Shown here one piece after another: positions 1-6,342 of a stretch of 13,756 nucleotides of DNA. The DNA comes from SMTZ1-83 sp048884925 (lineage in GTDB: Archaea > Asgardarchaeota > Thorarchaeia > Thorarchaeales > Thorarchaeaceae): assembly GCA_048884925.1 (NCBI GenBank), contig JBHLQK010000067.1, positions 1 to 13,756 of the forward strand. Reading direction: 5' to 3'. The translations under genes and the position numbers were made by a program. The first letter of the stretch is position 1; every line of letters begins with the position of its first letter. A model generated the notes under the pieces. It saw nothing but the letters and a program-made list of their open reading frames with translations, ran no database searches and was not told where the DNA came from.

Positions 1-929
1 TATGCATCTCTAGGCACTCCACGGTCAATCATGACTAAGCCAATTCTTGTCTTTGTGACCCCCTCCTCCTTCTGGCGTTTGAGCTCGTCATATCCAATAT
101 AGTGTGGGTCAACCTTGAACTTGACTGCATAAGGAATTCTTGCCTCAATAGGCGAAGTTTGTTCATCGATATCATTGCCATATAATACAAGACCAGCCTC
201 TAGTCGTGTAGAGTTTCTCGCTCCAAGACCACAGGGCTTGGCTCCGAATTTTCGATCCTGTTCAAGGAGAAGCTGCCAAAATGCAGCAGCCCTCTTCTTG
301 CCTTCATCATTACAGGGGGTATCAAGGACCAGAAGTTCTGCACCATCTTCTCCAGTATACCCTGTTCGACATAGGTAAACTCTGCAGTCAGATAGGTTCA
401 CAAGATTACATGTGAATCTACCAAATTCTGTGAGGTCTTGTTCAGCAATCATACTTAGTAATGACATGGCCTTAGGGCCTTGGACAGCAATCATAGTGAT
501 TTCATTCGTTCGATCCTCGACCTTCACATCGAATTCCTTGCTGTGTTTTCTTAGATGGTCATCAATCTTGGGTCCATTGGCTGCATTAGTGACCCAGATG
601 TACTCTTGTTCACCAATACGATACAGCATGAGGTCATCGTGAATGCCGCCATGCTGATTCAAACATGTGGTGTAGTGACCCCCATTCACCTCTAGTTTGC
701 GAACATTGTTCGAAGTCATAGTCTGAAGAAACTCTAGGGCCTGTGCACCCTTGATGAAGAAACGAAACATATGCGAGGTGTCAAAGATGCCTACGCCTTC
801 CCTCACAGCCATGTGTTCTTCTCGAATGTCCGTATAGCGGACTGGCATCTCCCATCCTGAAAATGGGACGATATCACCATGCTTCTTGTGCCAATCGTAG
901 AGTTGAGTTCTTTTGAGTGGAGAATTCAT
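1..929 (-). CDS. gcvT: Aminomethyltransferase (glycine cleavage system T protein), 3' end cut by window
   Basis: T protein of the cytoplasmic glycine cleavage system. It takes the aminomethyl group carried on lipoyl-H protein, releases ammonia and passes the one-carbon unit to a reduced folate-type pterin (EC 2.1.2.10). About 309 codons are visible of a usual 360 to 370. The N-terminus shows the family pattern with FSGWEMPVRY near residues 23-32 and FDTSHM near 49-54. GGIHDDL (94-100) carries the conserved catalytic-region Asp. CRTGYTGEDGAEL follows, then GLGARN with RLEAG near 234-246. The last motif usually reads GLGARD, so Asp is replaced by Asn at about residue 239. The ATG at 929 is preceded by GGTGAT, a good archaeal Shine-Dalgarno site, which supports this start. 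The gene is divergent from the pterin genes at 1104, whose product would supply its cofactor. The C-terminal barrel lies outside the window. Confidence 0.95.
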   Translation of the reverse strand, partial: MNSPLKRTQLYDWHKKHGDIVPFSGWEMPVRYTDIREEHMAVREGVGIFDTSHMFRFFIKGAQALEFLQTMTSNNVRKLEVNGGHYTTCLNQHGGIHDDLMLYRIGEQEYIWVTNAANGPKIDDHLRKHSKEFDVKVEDRTNEITMIAVQGPKAMSLLSMIAEQDLTEFGRFTCNLVNLSDCRVYLCRTGYTGEDGAELLVLDTPCNDEGKKRAAAFWQLLLEQDRKFGAKPCGLGARNSTRLEAGLVLYGNDIDEQTSPIEARIPYAVKFKVDPHYIGYDELKRQKEEGVTKTRIGLVMIDRGVPRDA

Positions 930-1103
930 TCCATATCACCAGGGGTATGCTGAGTGGACAATTAACACGTTAAGACTTTGATGGTGCCCAATTCTCCATT
1001 TTTCTCTACCATATAATATCTTCATGACAGGCATCAAGTATTTGTTTGAGATTCCGTTACCCTTTATTACGTTCATCTATACCCCGGACTGGGGTACTTC
1101 ATA
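930..1103. promoter_or_regulatory. Divergent promoter region between gcvT and the pterin operon
   Basis: This 174-base gap separates two divergent starts. An AT-rich TATA-like element, CCATATAATATC at about 1009-1020, could serve either direction, being roughly 80 bases from both start codons. A short palindrome TTAAC-AC-GTTAA (962-973) lies on the gcvT side and could be a regulator site. A hairpin at 1080-1096 sits just before the dihydropteroate synthase start and is listed separately. Promoter assignment is by pattern only. Confidence 0.45.
1080..1096 (+). promoter_or_regulatory. Hairpin overlapping the ribosome-binding site of the dihydropteroate synthase gene
   Basis: TACCCC (1080-1085) and GGGGTA (1091-1096) are perfect complements separated by GGACT. 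The 3' arm contains the only purine-rich stretch ahead of the ATG at 1104, so folding in RNA would hide the likely Shine-Dalgarno bases. It could equally be a double-stranded operator. Confidence 0.4.
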
Positions 1104-2318
1104 ATGACTCCTTATACAGTCAGAGTTGATCATCTTGATATAGGAGCTGATTCTCCAGCTCGTGTAATGGGAGTCATTAACCTCTCATCGGAGTCCTTCT
1201 ACACTGATTCTGTCATGATTTCAAAGGAGCAAATCTATGAAACAGTCAAACAGATGCAAAAGGAAGGCGTCGACCTAATTGATGTTGGTGGAGCATCTAC
1301 GGCTCCTGAAAATGTCTATGGCACTCAAAAAGTGTCTGACAAAGAGGAGCTGCGGAGATTAAAGGAAGGATTAGAGGACATAATCGAAACTGCCAATGTT
1401 CCTGTTTCAATTGACACTACATCCTCCAAGGTGGCCAAATTTGCACTTGATTCGGGAGCAGTTCTGGTCAATGACGTTTCAGGTCTTCGAACTGATCCGG
1501 AAATGGCAACAATGGTAGCTGAGAGAGATGTTCCAGTGGTTCTGATGTCGCTTTGCAGGCAGCCCTGTGATAGCATCCAAAAATCACTAAAAGCACTGGG
1601 CGAAAGTCTAAGGGTCGCTCACTCAGCGGGGATTACCAATGAACGAATCATCGTAGACCCAGGCATCGGTTTTGGAAAGCCTCCTGAGGTCGACTTCGAT
1701 CTGATTCGATATCTAAGACGGTTTACCATGTGGGGGCACCCTGTTCTTGTAGGCCTTTCAAGAAAGGCTTTCATTGGAGACCTGTTGAAGCAGCCAGACC
1801 CTAGCGATCGACTCACAGGGACTATTGGAGCAACATCAGTAGCAGTCGCCAGGGGTGCGAGTGTTATTCGAACTCATGATGTCATAGAAGCCAAGCATGC
1901 GGCTGTTATGGGAGAGAAACTGAGAAACTGGGCCAGAGAAACTGAGAATGAAATAGAGAGTCTAGGCATTATCGACGAACGAACCGCAGAGATTGTAATT
2001 GAATATATTGGAACAGGTGCTGATATAAGACGTGGTCTATCCAGAAAAGCTGTCACTCTCAGCTTCCTTCTTCGGAATATCAAGACGCCTGCTGCATTAA
2101 TAATCAAACAAGAGATGCTTGCATTAGGAGGGGATGCAGCTTACCATACAGATGTGATTGACTCAGGGGTGGAAAAGACAGACGTGCTAGTTATGGGAAC
2201 TCCTATTCAGCTCGAACGGTTCATTGACAAGCTAATGCGGATGGATTACTTTGGACTACCTAAAATTGGCAGGACTATGAGGAATCTTATGGATAAAAGA
2301 GAGAAGCTGCTTGGGTGA
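1104..2318 (+). CDS. folP: Dihydropteroate synthase-like protein with extra C-terminal domain
   Basis: Predicted pterin-pathway enzyme that joins 6-hydroxymethyl-dihydropterin diphosphate to an aryl amine, as in dihydropteroate synthase (EC 2.5.1.15). Residues 1 to about 275 form the TIM barrel. MGVINLSSESF (22-32) supplies the metal-binding Asn26, DPGIGFGK (185-192) follows, then SRKAFIG (219-225) and RTHD (256-259). These match the Lys, Arg and His that bind pterin and diphosphate in bacterial FolP. Loop 2 reads GGASTAP rather than the bacterial GGESTRP, so a diphosphate-contacting Arg is Ala and the true acceptor may not be p-aminobenzoate. Residues about 285-404 are an added domain containing IKQEMLALGG (334-343) and DVLVMGT (360-366). 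The stop overlaps the mptE ribosome-binding site, so the two genes are probably one operon. Family is secure; substrate is not. Confidence 0.87.
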   Translation: MTPYTVRVDHLDIGADSPARVMGVINLSSESFYTDSVMISKEQIYETVKQMQKEGVDLIDVGGASTAPENVYGTQKVSDKEELRRLKEGLEDIIETANVPVSIDTTSSKVAKFALDSGAVLVNDVSGLRTDPEMATMVAERDVPVVLMSLCRQPCDSIQKSLKALGESLRVAHSAGITNERIIVDPGIGFGKPPEVDFDLIRYLRRFTMWGHPVLVGLSRKAFIGDLLKQPDPSDRLTGTIGATSVAVARGASVIRTHDVIEAKHAAVMGEKLRNWARETENEIESLGIIDERTAEIVIEYIGTGADIRRGLSRKAVTLSFLLRNIKTPAALIIKQEMLALGGDAAYHTDVIDSGVEKTDVLVMGTPIQLERFIDKLMRMDYFGLPKIGRTMRNLMDKREKLLG

Positions 2319-2323
2319 TTCGA

Positions 2324-3037
2324 ATGGAATGGAAGAACTGGGAGCCTCACTATAACCGGATTGTTACTAAACTGAATCTGGACCCTCAGGCAGATCGTAA
2401 AGCCACTTCACTCTTGGATTCTCTTCTTGAAGAGAAGCCGCCGGGCCCATTCCTTGAGAAACTTGAGGGGGTTATTGAAAGCAAGGATGTTGTGGTATGT
2501 GGTGCAGGACCATCTCTTGATATCCATCTCAAGAAGACGATTCCTGCTAAGCGTCTTTCAGATATGATTTGTGTAGCCTCCGATGGAGCAGCTTCAGCTT
2601 TACTAGAGTTTGGTTACAGATGTGATGTCCTCGTGACAGATCTAGACGGAGACCCCAAAGCTCTAAGGGAAACCATTCGCAGGGGAGCTATACCAATAGT
2701 GCATGCACATGGAGACAATATGGACAAGATAGCAGAGTTTGTTCCTACACTGGACATCGTTCTTGGAAGTACCCAAGTAGAACCGACGGAACGTGTTTCT
2801 CTCTGGGGCGGCTTCACGGATGGAGACAGAGCCTGTTACCTTGTTTCTCATTATAATCCATCCAGGGTCATATTAGCGGGAATGGACTTTGGAGATGTAG
2901 TTGGTCGATGGTCAAAACCAGGACACAAATCCAGCTTTATGGCCGATGAGAGAAAGAGAAAGAAGCTACAAATAGCAAGCGAACTGATTTCAGAATTGAA
3001 ATCTCGTATTGATCTAAACATCACTATATTAGAATAA
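2324..3037 (+). CDS. mptE: 6-hydroxymethyl-7,8-dihydropterin pyrophosphokinase, archaeal MptE type
   Basis: Activates 6-hydroxymethyl-7,8-dihydropterin with ATP to the diphosphate (EC 2.7.6.3), giving the substrate of the dihydropteroate synthase encoded just upstream. It belongs to the archaeal MptE (DUF115) family, unrelated to bacterial FolK. GAGPSLD (60-66) looks like the nucleotide-binding loop, and D106-L-D108-G-D110 is the acidic metal-binding motif of the family; HAHGDN and GSTQVEP follow. At 237 residues it is the usual size. A GTG at 2315 is in frame, but ATG 2324 is preferred because GGGTGAT, overlapping the upstream stop codon, is a strong Shine-Dalgarno site only for the later start. 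Coupled translation with the upstream gene is therefore likely. It converges on the next gene with a gap of about 20 bases, and no clear terminator is visible there. Confidence 0.88.
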   Translation: MEWKNWEPHYNRIVTKLNLDPQADRKATSLLDSLLEEKPPGPFLEKLEGVIESKDVVVCGAGPSLDIHLKKTIPAKRLSDMICVASDGAASALLEFGYRCDVLVTDLDGDPKALRETIRRGAIPIVHAHGDNMDKIAEFVPTLDIVLGSTQVEPTERVSLWGGFTDGDRACYLVSHYNPSRVILAGMDFGDVVGRWSKPGHKSSFMADERKRKKLQIASELISELKSRIDLNITILE

Positions 3038-3058
3038 TCAGAATATATGAATGGAAGA

Positions 3059-3478
3059 TTACGATGCTGTCTTGAGTGCAAACATGTAGCTAAAGACCAG
3101 AAAGGCAACACCAGCCAGGATCATCCCAAGTACGAGTAGACGAGTGGCATATCCAGGCTGAAATACATACTTGGAGGCGTAGTACATGAGGCCTAGGCCA
3201 ATTGTGCCAATCATGACCACGACCGATGCAACAATTCCTTCCATCCCAAGTTGGATATCAATCCCTGGTGCAATGAGTATTGGGGCACCGCCTGCGGGGT
3301 TACCAGCAATTGCCGGTGGCGTTCTGATTAATGTGTAAATGTTTCCACCTAGTATGAATAGAATAGCCACGAAGACAATTCCGAACACGATGATGTCTGG
3401 GGGTCTTGTAGGCATCCCAAACCTTGGTCTTGTGAGTCGTACTCTTGGCTTGATGATAAAGTTCGGCCACCAGGGCAA
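3059..3478 (-). CDS. OST3/OST6 (MAGT1/TUSC3)-like membrane protein without thioredoxin domain
   Basis: Small membrane protein of 139 residues with three predicted helices (about 28-50, 80-102 and 113-135) and a basic N-terminus. The loop after helix 1 holds IRTPP (51-55), NP (60-61), a Gly-rich turn, PG (71-72), Gln76 and Glu80. This matches, in order, the human MAGT1/TUSC3 segment with IRGPP, NP, TG, Q and AE. FSYM (129-132) in the last helix matches the FSWM there. In eukaryotes these are oligosaccharyltransferase subunits that aid N-glycosylation through a luminal CxxC thioredoxin domain. That domain and the first helix are absent here, and there is no Cys. The start is TTG 3478, preceded by AGGTG; no ATG or GTG lies between it and the upstream in-frame stop. 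It is divergent from topA. A role in protein glycosylation is inferred. Confidence 0.72.
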   Translation of the reverse strand: MPWWPNFIIKPRVRLTRPRFGMPTRPPDIIVFGIVFVAILFILGGNIYTLIRTPPAIAGNPAGGAPILIAPGIDIQLGMEGIVASVVVMIGTIGLGLMYYASKYVFQPGYATRLLVLGMILAGVAFLVFSYMFALKTAS

Positions 3479-3582
3479 GTCAGCACACCTTGAGCGGTTT
3501 CGTTTGGCAGTCTGCTTTTAAGACTATCGTGGGATGAAAACATGTACCACACCAAGGCGAGGCGAGATAGCTGTCAAAGATT
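3479..3582. promoter_or_regulatory. Divergent promoter region between OST3/6-like gene and topA
   Basis: This gap of 104 bases has one obvious TATA-like element, GCTTTTAAGA at about 3514-3523. It lies some 40 bases from the TTG start on the minus strand and about 60 to 70 from the topA ATG, so it could serve one or both directions. No clear Shine-Dalgarno site is seen directly ahead of topA. Confidence 0.35.
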
Positions 3583-5700
3583 ATGATAATATCTGAAAAA
3601 CCAACTGCGGCCAAACGAATAGCTCAAGCACTAGATGAAACTGGCTCTCCGAATGAAGTGAAAAAGAAAGGAGCCTCGTACTACGAATGCAAAAAGGGCG
3701 GTGACTCGCTCTTGGTAGTCTACGCTCTTGGACATCTATTCGAGCTTCGTCAAACGGAAAAGGGCTGGAAGTATCCTAGATTGGAAATGGAATGGGTGCC
3801 AAAGTATGAGGTGGACAAGAAAGCAACAGCCACCAAATCCATTATTCGTATGATTGGGAGTTTATCAAAGGATATTGATGAGTTTGTTGTTGCCACAGAC
3901 CTTGATATCGAAGGAAGCCTCATCGGATATCTTACACTGATATTTGCATGTGGTGCTGACGCCAAAAAGGCAAAGAGAATGATATTCTCCACTCTGACAA
4001 AGAACGATCTTAATGCTGCTTATGAGAATCTTGCTTCCAGTCTAGACTTTTCAATGATTGAGGCTGGACAGACACGTCATGAAGTGGACTGGCTGTATGG
4101 AATCAACTTGACCAGGGCCCTTACCCTAGCAATAAAGACTGCATCTGGTTGGTTCAAGATAGTTTCCACGGGAAGAGTCCAGGGGCCAACTCTGGCACTT
4201 GTGGCGGAACGAGATCAAGCAATCAATGTCTTTGTACCAATACCCTATTGGACCATTCTCACAACTGGTAGTCATAATGGACATGAATTAGAGCTAGAAT
4301 ACTTCAAGAAACGGATTGCAGTGAAGGCTCAGGCACTTGCAATTGCAGAAGATCTCAGAGGGAAGACTGCGATTGTTGATGACATAAGAAGCAAGGAGAA
4401 TGTTCAGACGCCACCAGCTCCCTTCAATCTGAGTGCCCTACAGTCAGAGAGCTACAGGCATTTTGGTTTCAAGCCAAGTAGAACTCTAGCAATAGCCCAG
4501 AAGCTGTATCTAGAGGCACTCATTTCATACCCAAGGACGGCGAGTGAGAAGATTCCTCCCAGCATAAACGTGAGAGAGATTTTAGATGGATTGACGACAA
4601 ACAAGACGTATAGTAGACTCGCGAAGCATATTCTTGCTGGTAGTCTTACACCGTTTCAGGGCAGGAAAGACGACCCTGCTCATCCAGCGATACATCCTAC
4701 TGGAACCAAAGCGTCGAAGAGGTTGACACCTAGTGAAGCGAAAATCTATGACCTCATAGTGCGCAGATTCTTTGCCCTTTTTGGTGAGAATTCTGTTAAA
4801 GAGAGCATTAGAGCCGATGTCAGATGCAAGGAACATCTATTCTATCTCAGAGGCCTCAAGGTCCTCAAACGTGGATGGATGGATTACTATGATCCATATG
4901 TGACTCTTAACGAGAAGCTCCTTCCACCATTGAATAAGGGTGATTTCATCGAACTTGATTTAGTGAGTGAAGATGGAAGATTCACATCACCACCTCCACG
5001 TTTTAATCCGTCAAGCCTTCTCAAAATCCTTGAGAAAGAAGGCCTCGGTACGAAAGGCACGAGAGCGTCGATAGTTGACTCAGTTAAATCGAGGGGCTAT
5101 ACACTTGGAGATAGATTTGAGCTGTCCACTCTTGGATATGCTCTCCATGAAACTCTACACGAATATGTGCCAAAGATTCTATCCACGGATTTCACGCGTC
5201 AACTAGAGAAAGAAATGAAGGGAATTCTAGAAGATCGTCATGATAGAGAAGATGTACTAGCGCATGCTAAAGAGGACCTACTCGAACTCCTCAATCGCTT
5301 TCAAGCGCAGGAAGAAGACATAGGTCAAACCCTCGTCAGTGGGCTTCAGCGCTACTGGAAAGAGAAGGAAGAGGTAGGATTATGTCCCAAGTGTGGCGTT
5401 GGAAAACTCCTCATCATTCGCTCGCCGAAAACAGGAAAACGCTTCGTGGGATGTTCTGAATACAAGGATGGAGGATGTGACCAGACATTCCCATTGCCAC
5501 AAAAGGGGACCATAACACCTCTAGGCAAACTCTGTCCTCATTGTGGCCATCATATGATCAAGGTCATCTCTGGAAGAAGAACATGGGAAACATGTGTGAA
5601 CTGGACCATGTGCCCTGGCAGACAAGACGACTTGAAAGCTCTGAAAACAAAACGAATGAAAGCTAGTCAAGCAAAGCAGGAAGGGTCTTCCGATGAATGA
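3583..5700 (+). CDS. topA: DNA topoisomerase I, type IA, archaeal
   Basis: Relaxes negative supercoils by cutting and passing single DNA strands, forming a 5'-phosphotyrosine link (EC 5.6.2.1). The N-terminal Toprim domain begins MIISEKPTAAKRIA and holds the acidic motif D106-L-D108-I-E110-G. ISYPRT contains the predicted catalytic Tyr316, and RLTPSEAKIYDLI and GLGTKGTRA are further family motifs. The C-terminus has two zinc-binding modules: CPKC at 601-604 with GCSEYKDGGC, and CPHC at 651-654 with a later Cys pair, then a Lys-rich tail. At 705 residues it is a normal archaeal TopA. The ATG lies only five codons after an in-frame stop and has no clear ribosome-binding site. Its last codons overlap the start of the small zinc-type protein at 5693, so both are probably translated from one message. 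Confidence 0.95.
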   Translation: MIISEKPTAAKRIAQALDETGSPNEVKKKGASYYECKKGGDSLLVVYALGHLFELRQTEKGWKYPRLEMEWVPKYEVDKKATATKSIIRMIGSLSKDIDEFVVATDLDIEGSLIGYLTLIFACGADAKKAKRMIFSTLTKNDLNAAYENLASSLDFSMIEAGQTRHEVDWLYGINLTRALTLAIKTASGWFKIVSTGRVQGPTLALVAERDQAINVFVPIPYWTILTTGSHNGHELELEYFKKRIAVKAQALAIAEDLRGKTAIVDDIRSKENVQTPPAPFNLSALQSESYRHFGFKPSRTLAIAQKLYLEALISYPRTASEKIPPSINVREILDGLTTNKTYSRLAKHILAGSLTPFQGRKDDPAHPAIHPTGTKASKRLTPSEAKIYDLIVRRFFALFGENSVKESIRADVRCKEHLFYLRGLKVLKRGWMDYYDPYVTLNEKLLPPLNKGDFIELDLVSEDGRFTSPPPRFNPSSLLKILEKEGLGTKGTRASIVDSVKSRGYTLGDRFELSTLGYALHETLHEYVPKILSTDFTRQLEKEMKGILEDRHDREDVLAHAKEDLLELLNRFQAQEEDIGQTLVSGLQRYWKEKEEVGLCPKCGVGKLLIIRSPKTGKRFVGCSEYKDGGCDQTFPLPQKGTITPLGKLCPHCGHHMIKVISGRRTWETCVNWTMCPGRQDDLKALKTKRMKASQAKQEGSSDE
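5679..5691 (+). promoter_or_regulatory. Hairpin covering the ribosome-binding site of the small gene overlapping topA
   Basis: GGAAG (5679-5683), loop GGT and CTTCC (5687-5691) form a perfect five-pair stem one base before the ATG at 5693. The stem includes the AGGAAGGG Shine-Dalgarno sequence. It lies inside the last topA codons, so ribosomes finishing topA would open it, a classic layout for translational coupling. The stem is short and its effect is inferred. Confidence 0.4.
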
Positions 5701-5920
5701 ATGTCCGATATGCACACGTCCAAGTCATGACGACAATCCCCTGTGTCTGTACCATCAACTTGCTTTCGAGAATCTCCGTGATGCCTCTGATGTCTGGGCT
5801 GATGCAATGGACCTGGACTGGAACTCCTATCTTGATTTTGTGTATGCTATTGATGGAGTGGGAAGTTGGGTTCGAGAAGTAATAGAACACATCAGGTCAG
5901 AAGATGGTTCTTTAGAATAG
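5693..5920 (+). CDS. Small conserved zinc-binding-type protein downstream of topA, function unknown
   Basis: A 75-residue acidic protein with C4-x-x-C7 and C18-x-x-H21 near its N-terminus, a likely single zinc site. The rest looks helical with many Trp and Tyr (W35, W43, Y46, W59) and ends in a basic-acidic tail. I recall similar short proteins in other archaea, but no known function. Its ATG overlaps the topA stop by eight bases, and AGGAAGGG supplies a ribosome-binding site, so it is almost certainly expressed with topA. Its 3' end overlaps the opposing PAC3/4-like gene by 29 bases. A helper of the topoisomerase or another nucleic-acid-related role is only a guess from position. Confidence 0.75.
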   Translation: MNECPICTRPSHDDNPLCLYHQLAFENLRDASDVWADAMDLDWNSYLDFVYAIDGVGSWVREVIEHIRSEDGSLE

Positions 5921-6236
5921 TCATCAATTCCATCATCAATGTCTGATTCAATGTGCTAACGGCCACAACAATCATGCATGTCTGATTAATCCATGCAGCT
6001 ACTCTCTCAGCAAGAGTTCGGACAAGTGCTGCATCTAGACCAGCTGAGAACAATCCAGTTGATGTTGGCTCTGATCTCCCTTGACCGGGAGGGATAGCAA
6101 CTGCTGATAATCCAAGCCGAAACTTATCGGAACCAGATATCATTACAAGTGTGCCATTTTCGAGGTCCATTATTCGAACCAGAATCTTTCCTTGACTGGT
6201 ATCGGACTCAAACTGCCTGATGTCATCAAATTCCAT
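5892..6236 (-). CDS. Proteasome assembly chaperone 3/4-like protein (tentative)
   Basis: A 114-residue soluble protein without Cys clusters or membrane segments. Predicted order is beta (17-23), beta (29-35), beta (40-48), a Gly/Ser-rich linker, helix (68-84), beta (87-94) and helix (98-112). This order and local patterns resemble the small eukaryotic proteasome assembly chaperones PAC3 and PAC4: a strand pair, then TSTGL, LVRTLAERVAAWINQ and IVVAVST. Those proteins form dimers that guide the alpha ring of the 20S proteasome. No proteasome gene is visible nearby, so the call rests on fold pattern alone. ATG 6236 is chosen because GGGTG lies six bases upstream; an in-frame TTG at 6257 would add seven residues. 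The gene is divergent from the XPD helicase. Confidence 0.55.
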   Translation of the reverse strand: MEFDDIRQFESDTSQGKILVRIMDLENGTLVMISGSDKFRLGLSAVAIPPGQGRSEPTSTGLFSAGLDAALVRTLAERVAAWINQTCMIVVAVSTLNQTLMMELMTILKNHLLT

Positions 6237-6342
6237 CCTTAACACCCAGCTATTCAACGTATGTCCTGTAATAAAGCAGTAACGTCTGGTAGCAGAGCAA
6301 CAGCGTTATCAGTAGTGCCACTTCCACAATAGTGAGACCTTG

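Noticed and set aside
412..642. Open frame of 76 codons on the plus strand
   Set aside because: It lies antisense to gcvT, whose conserved motifs are clear on the other strand, and its translation has no recognisable features.
5921..5942. Short CATCAAT direct repeats as a possible att site or repeat element
   Set aside because: Only two imperfect copies, fully explained by codons of the PAC3/4-like gene, with no integrase or tRNA nearby.
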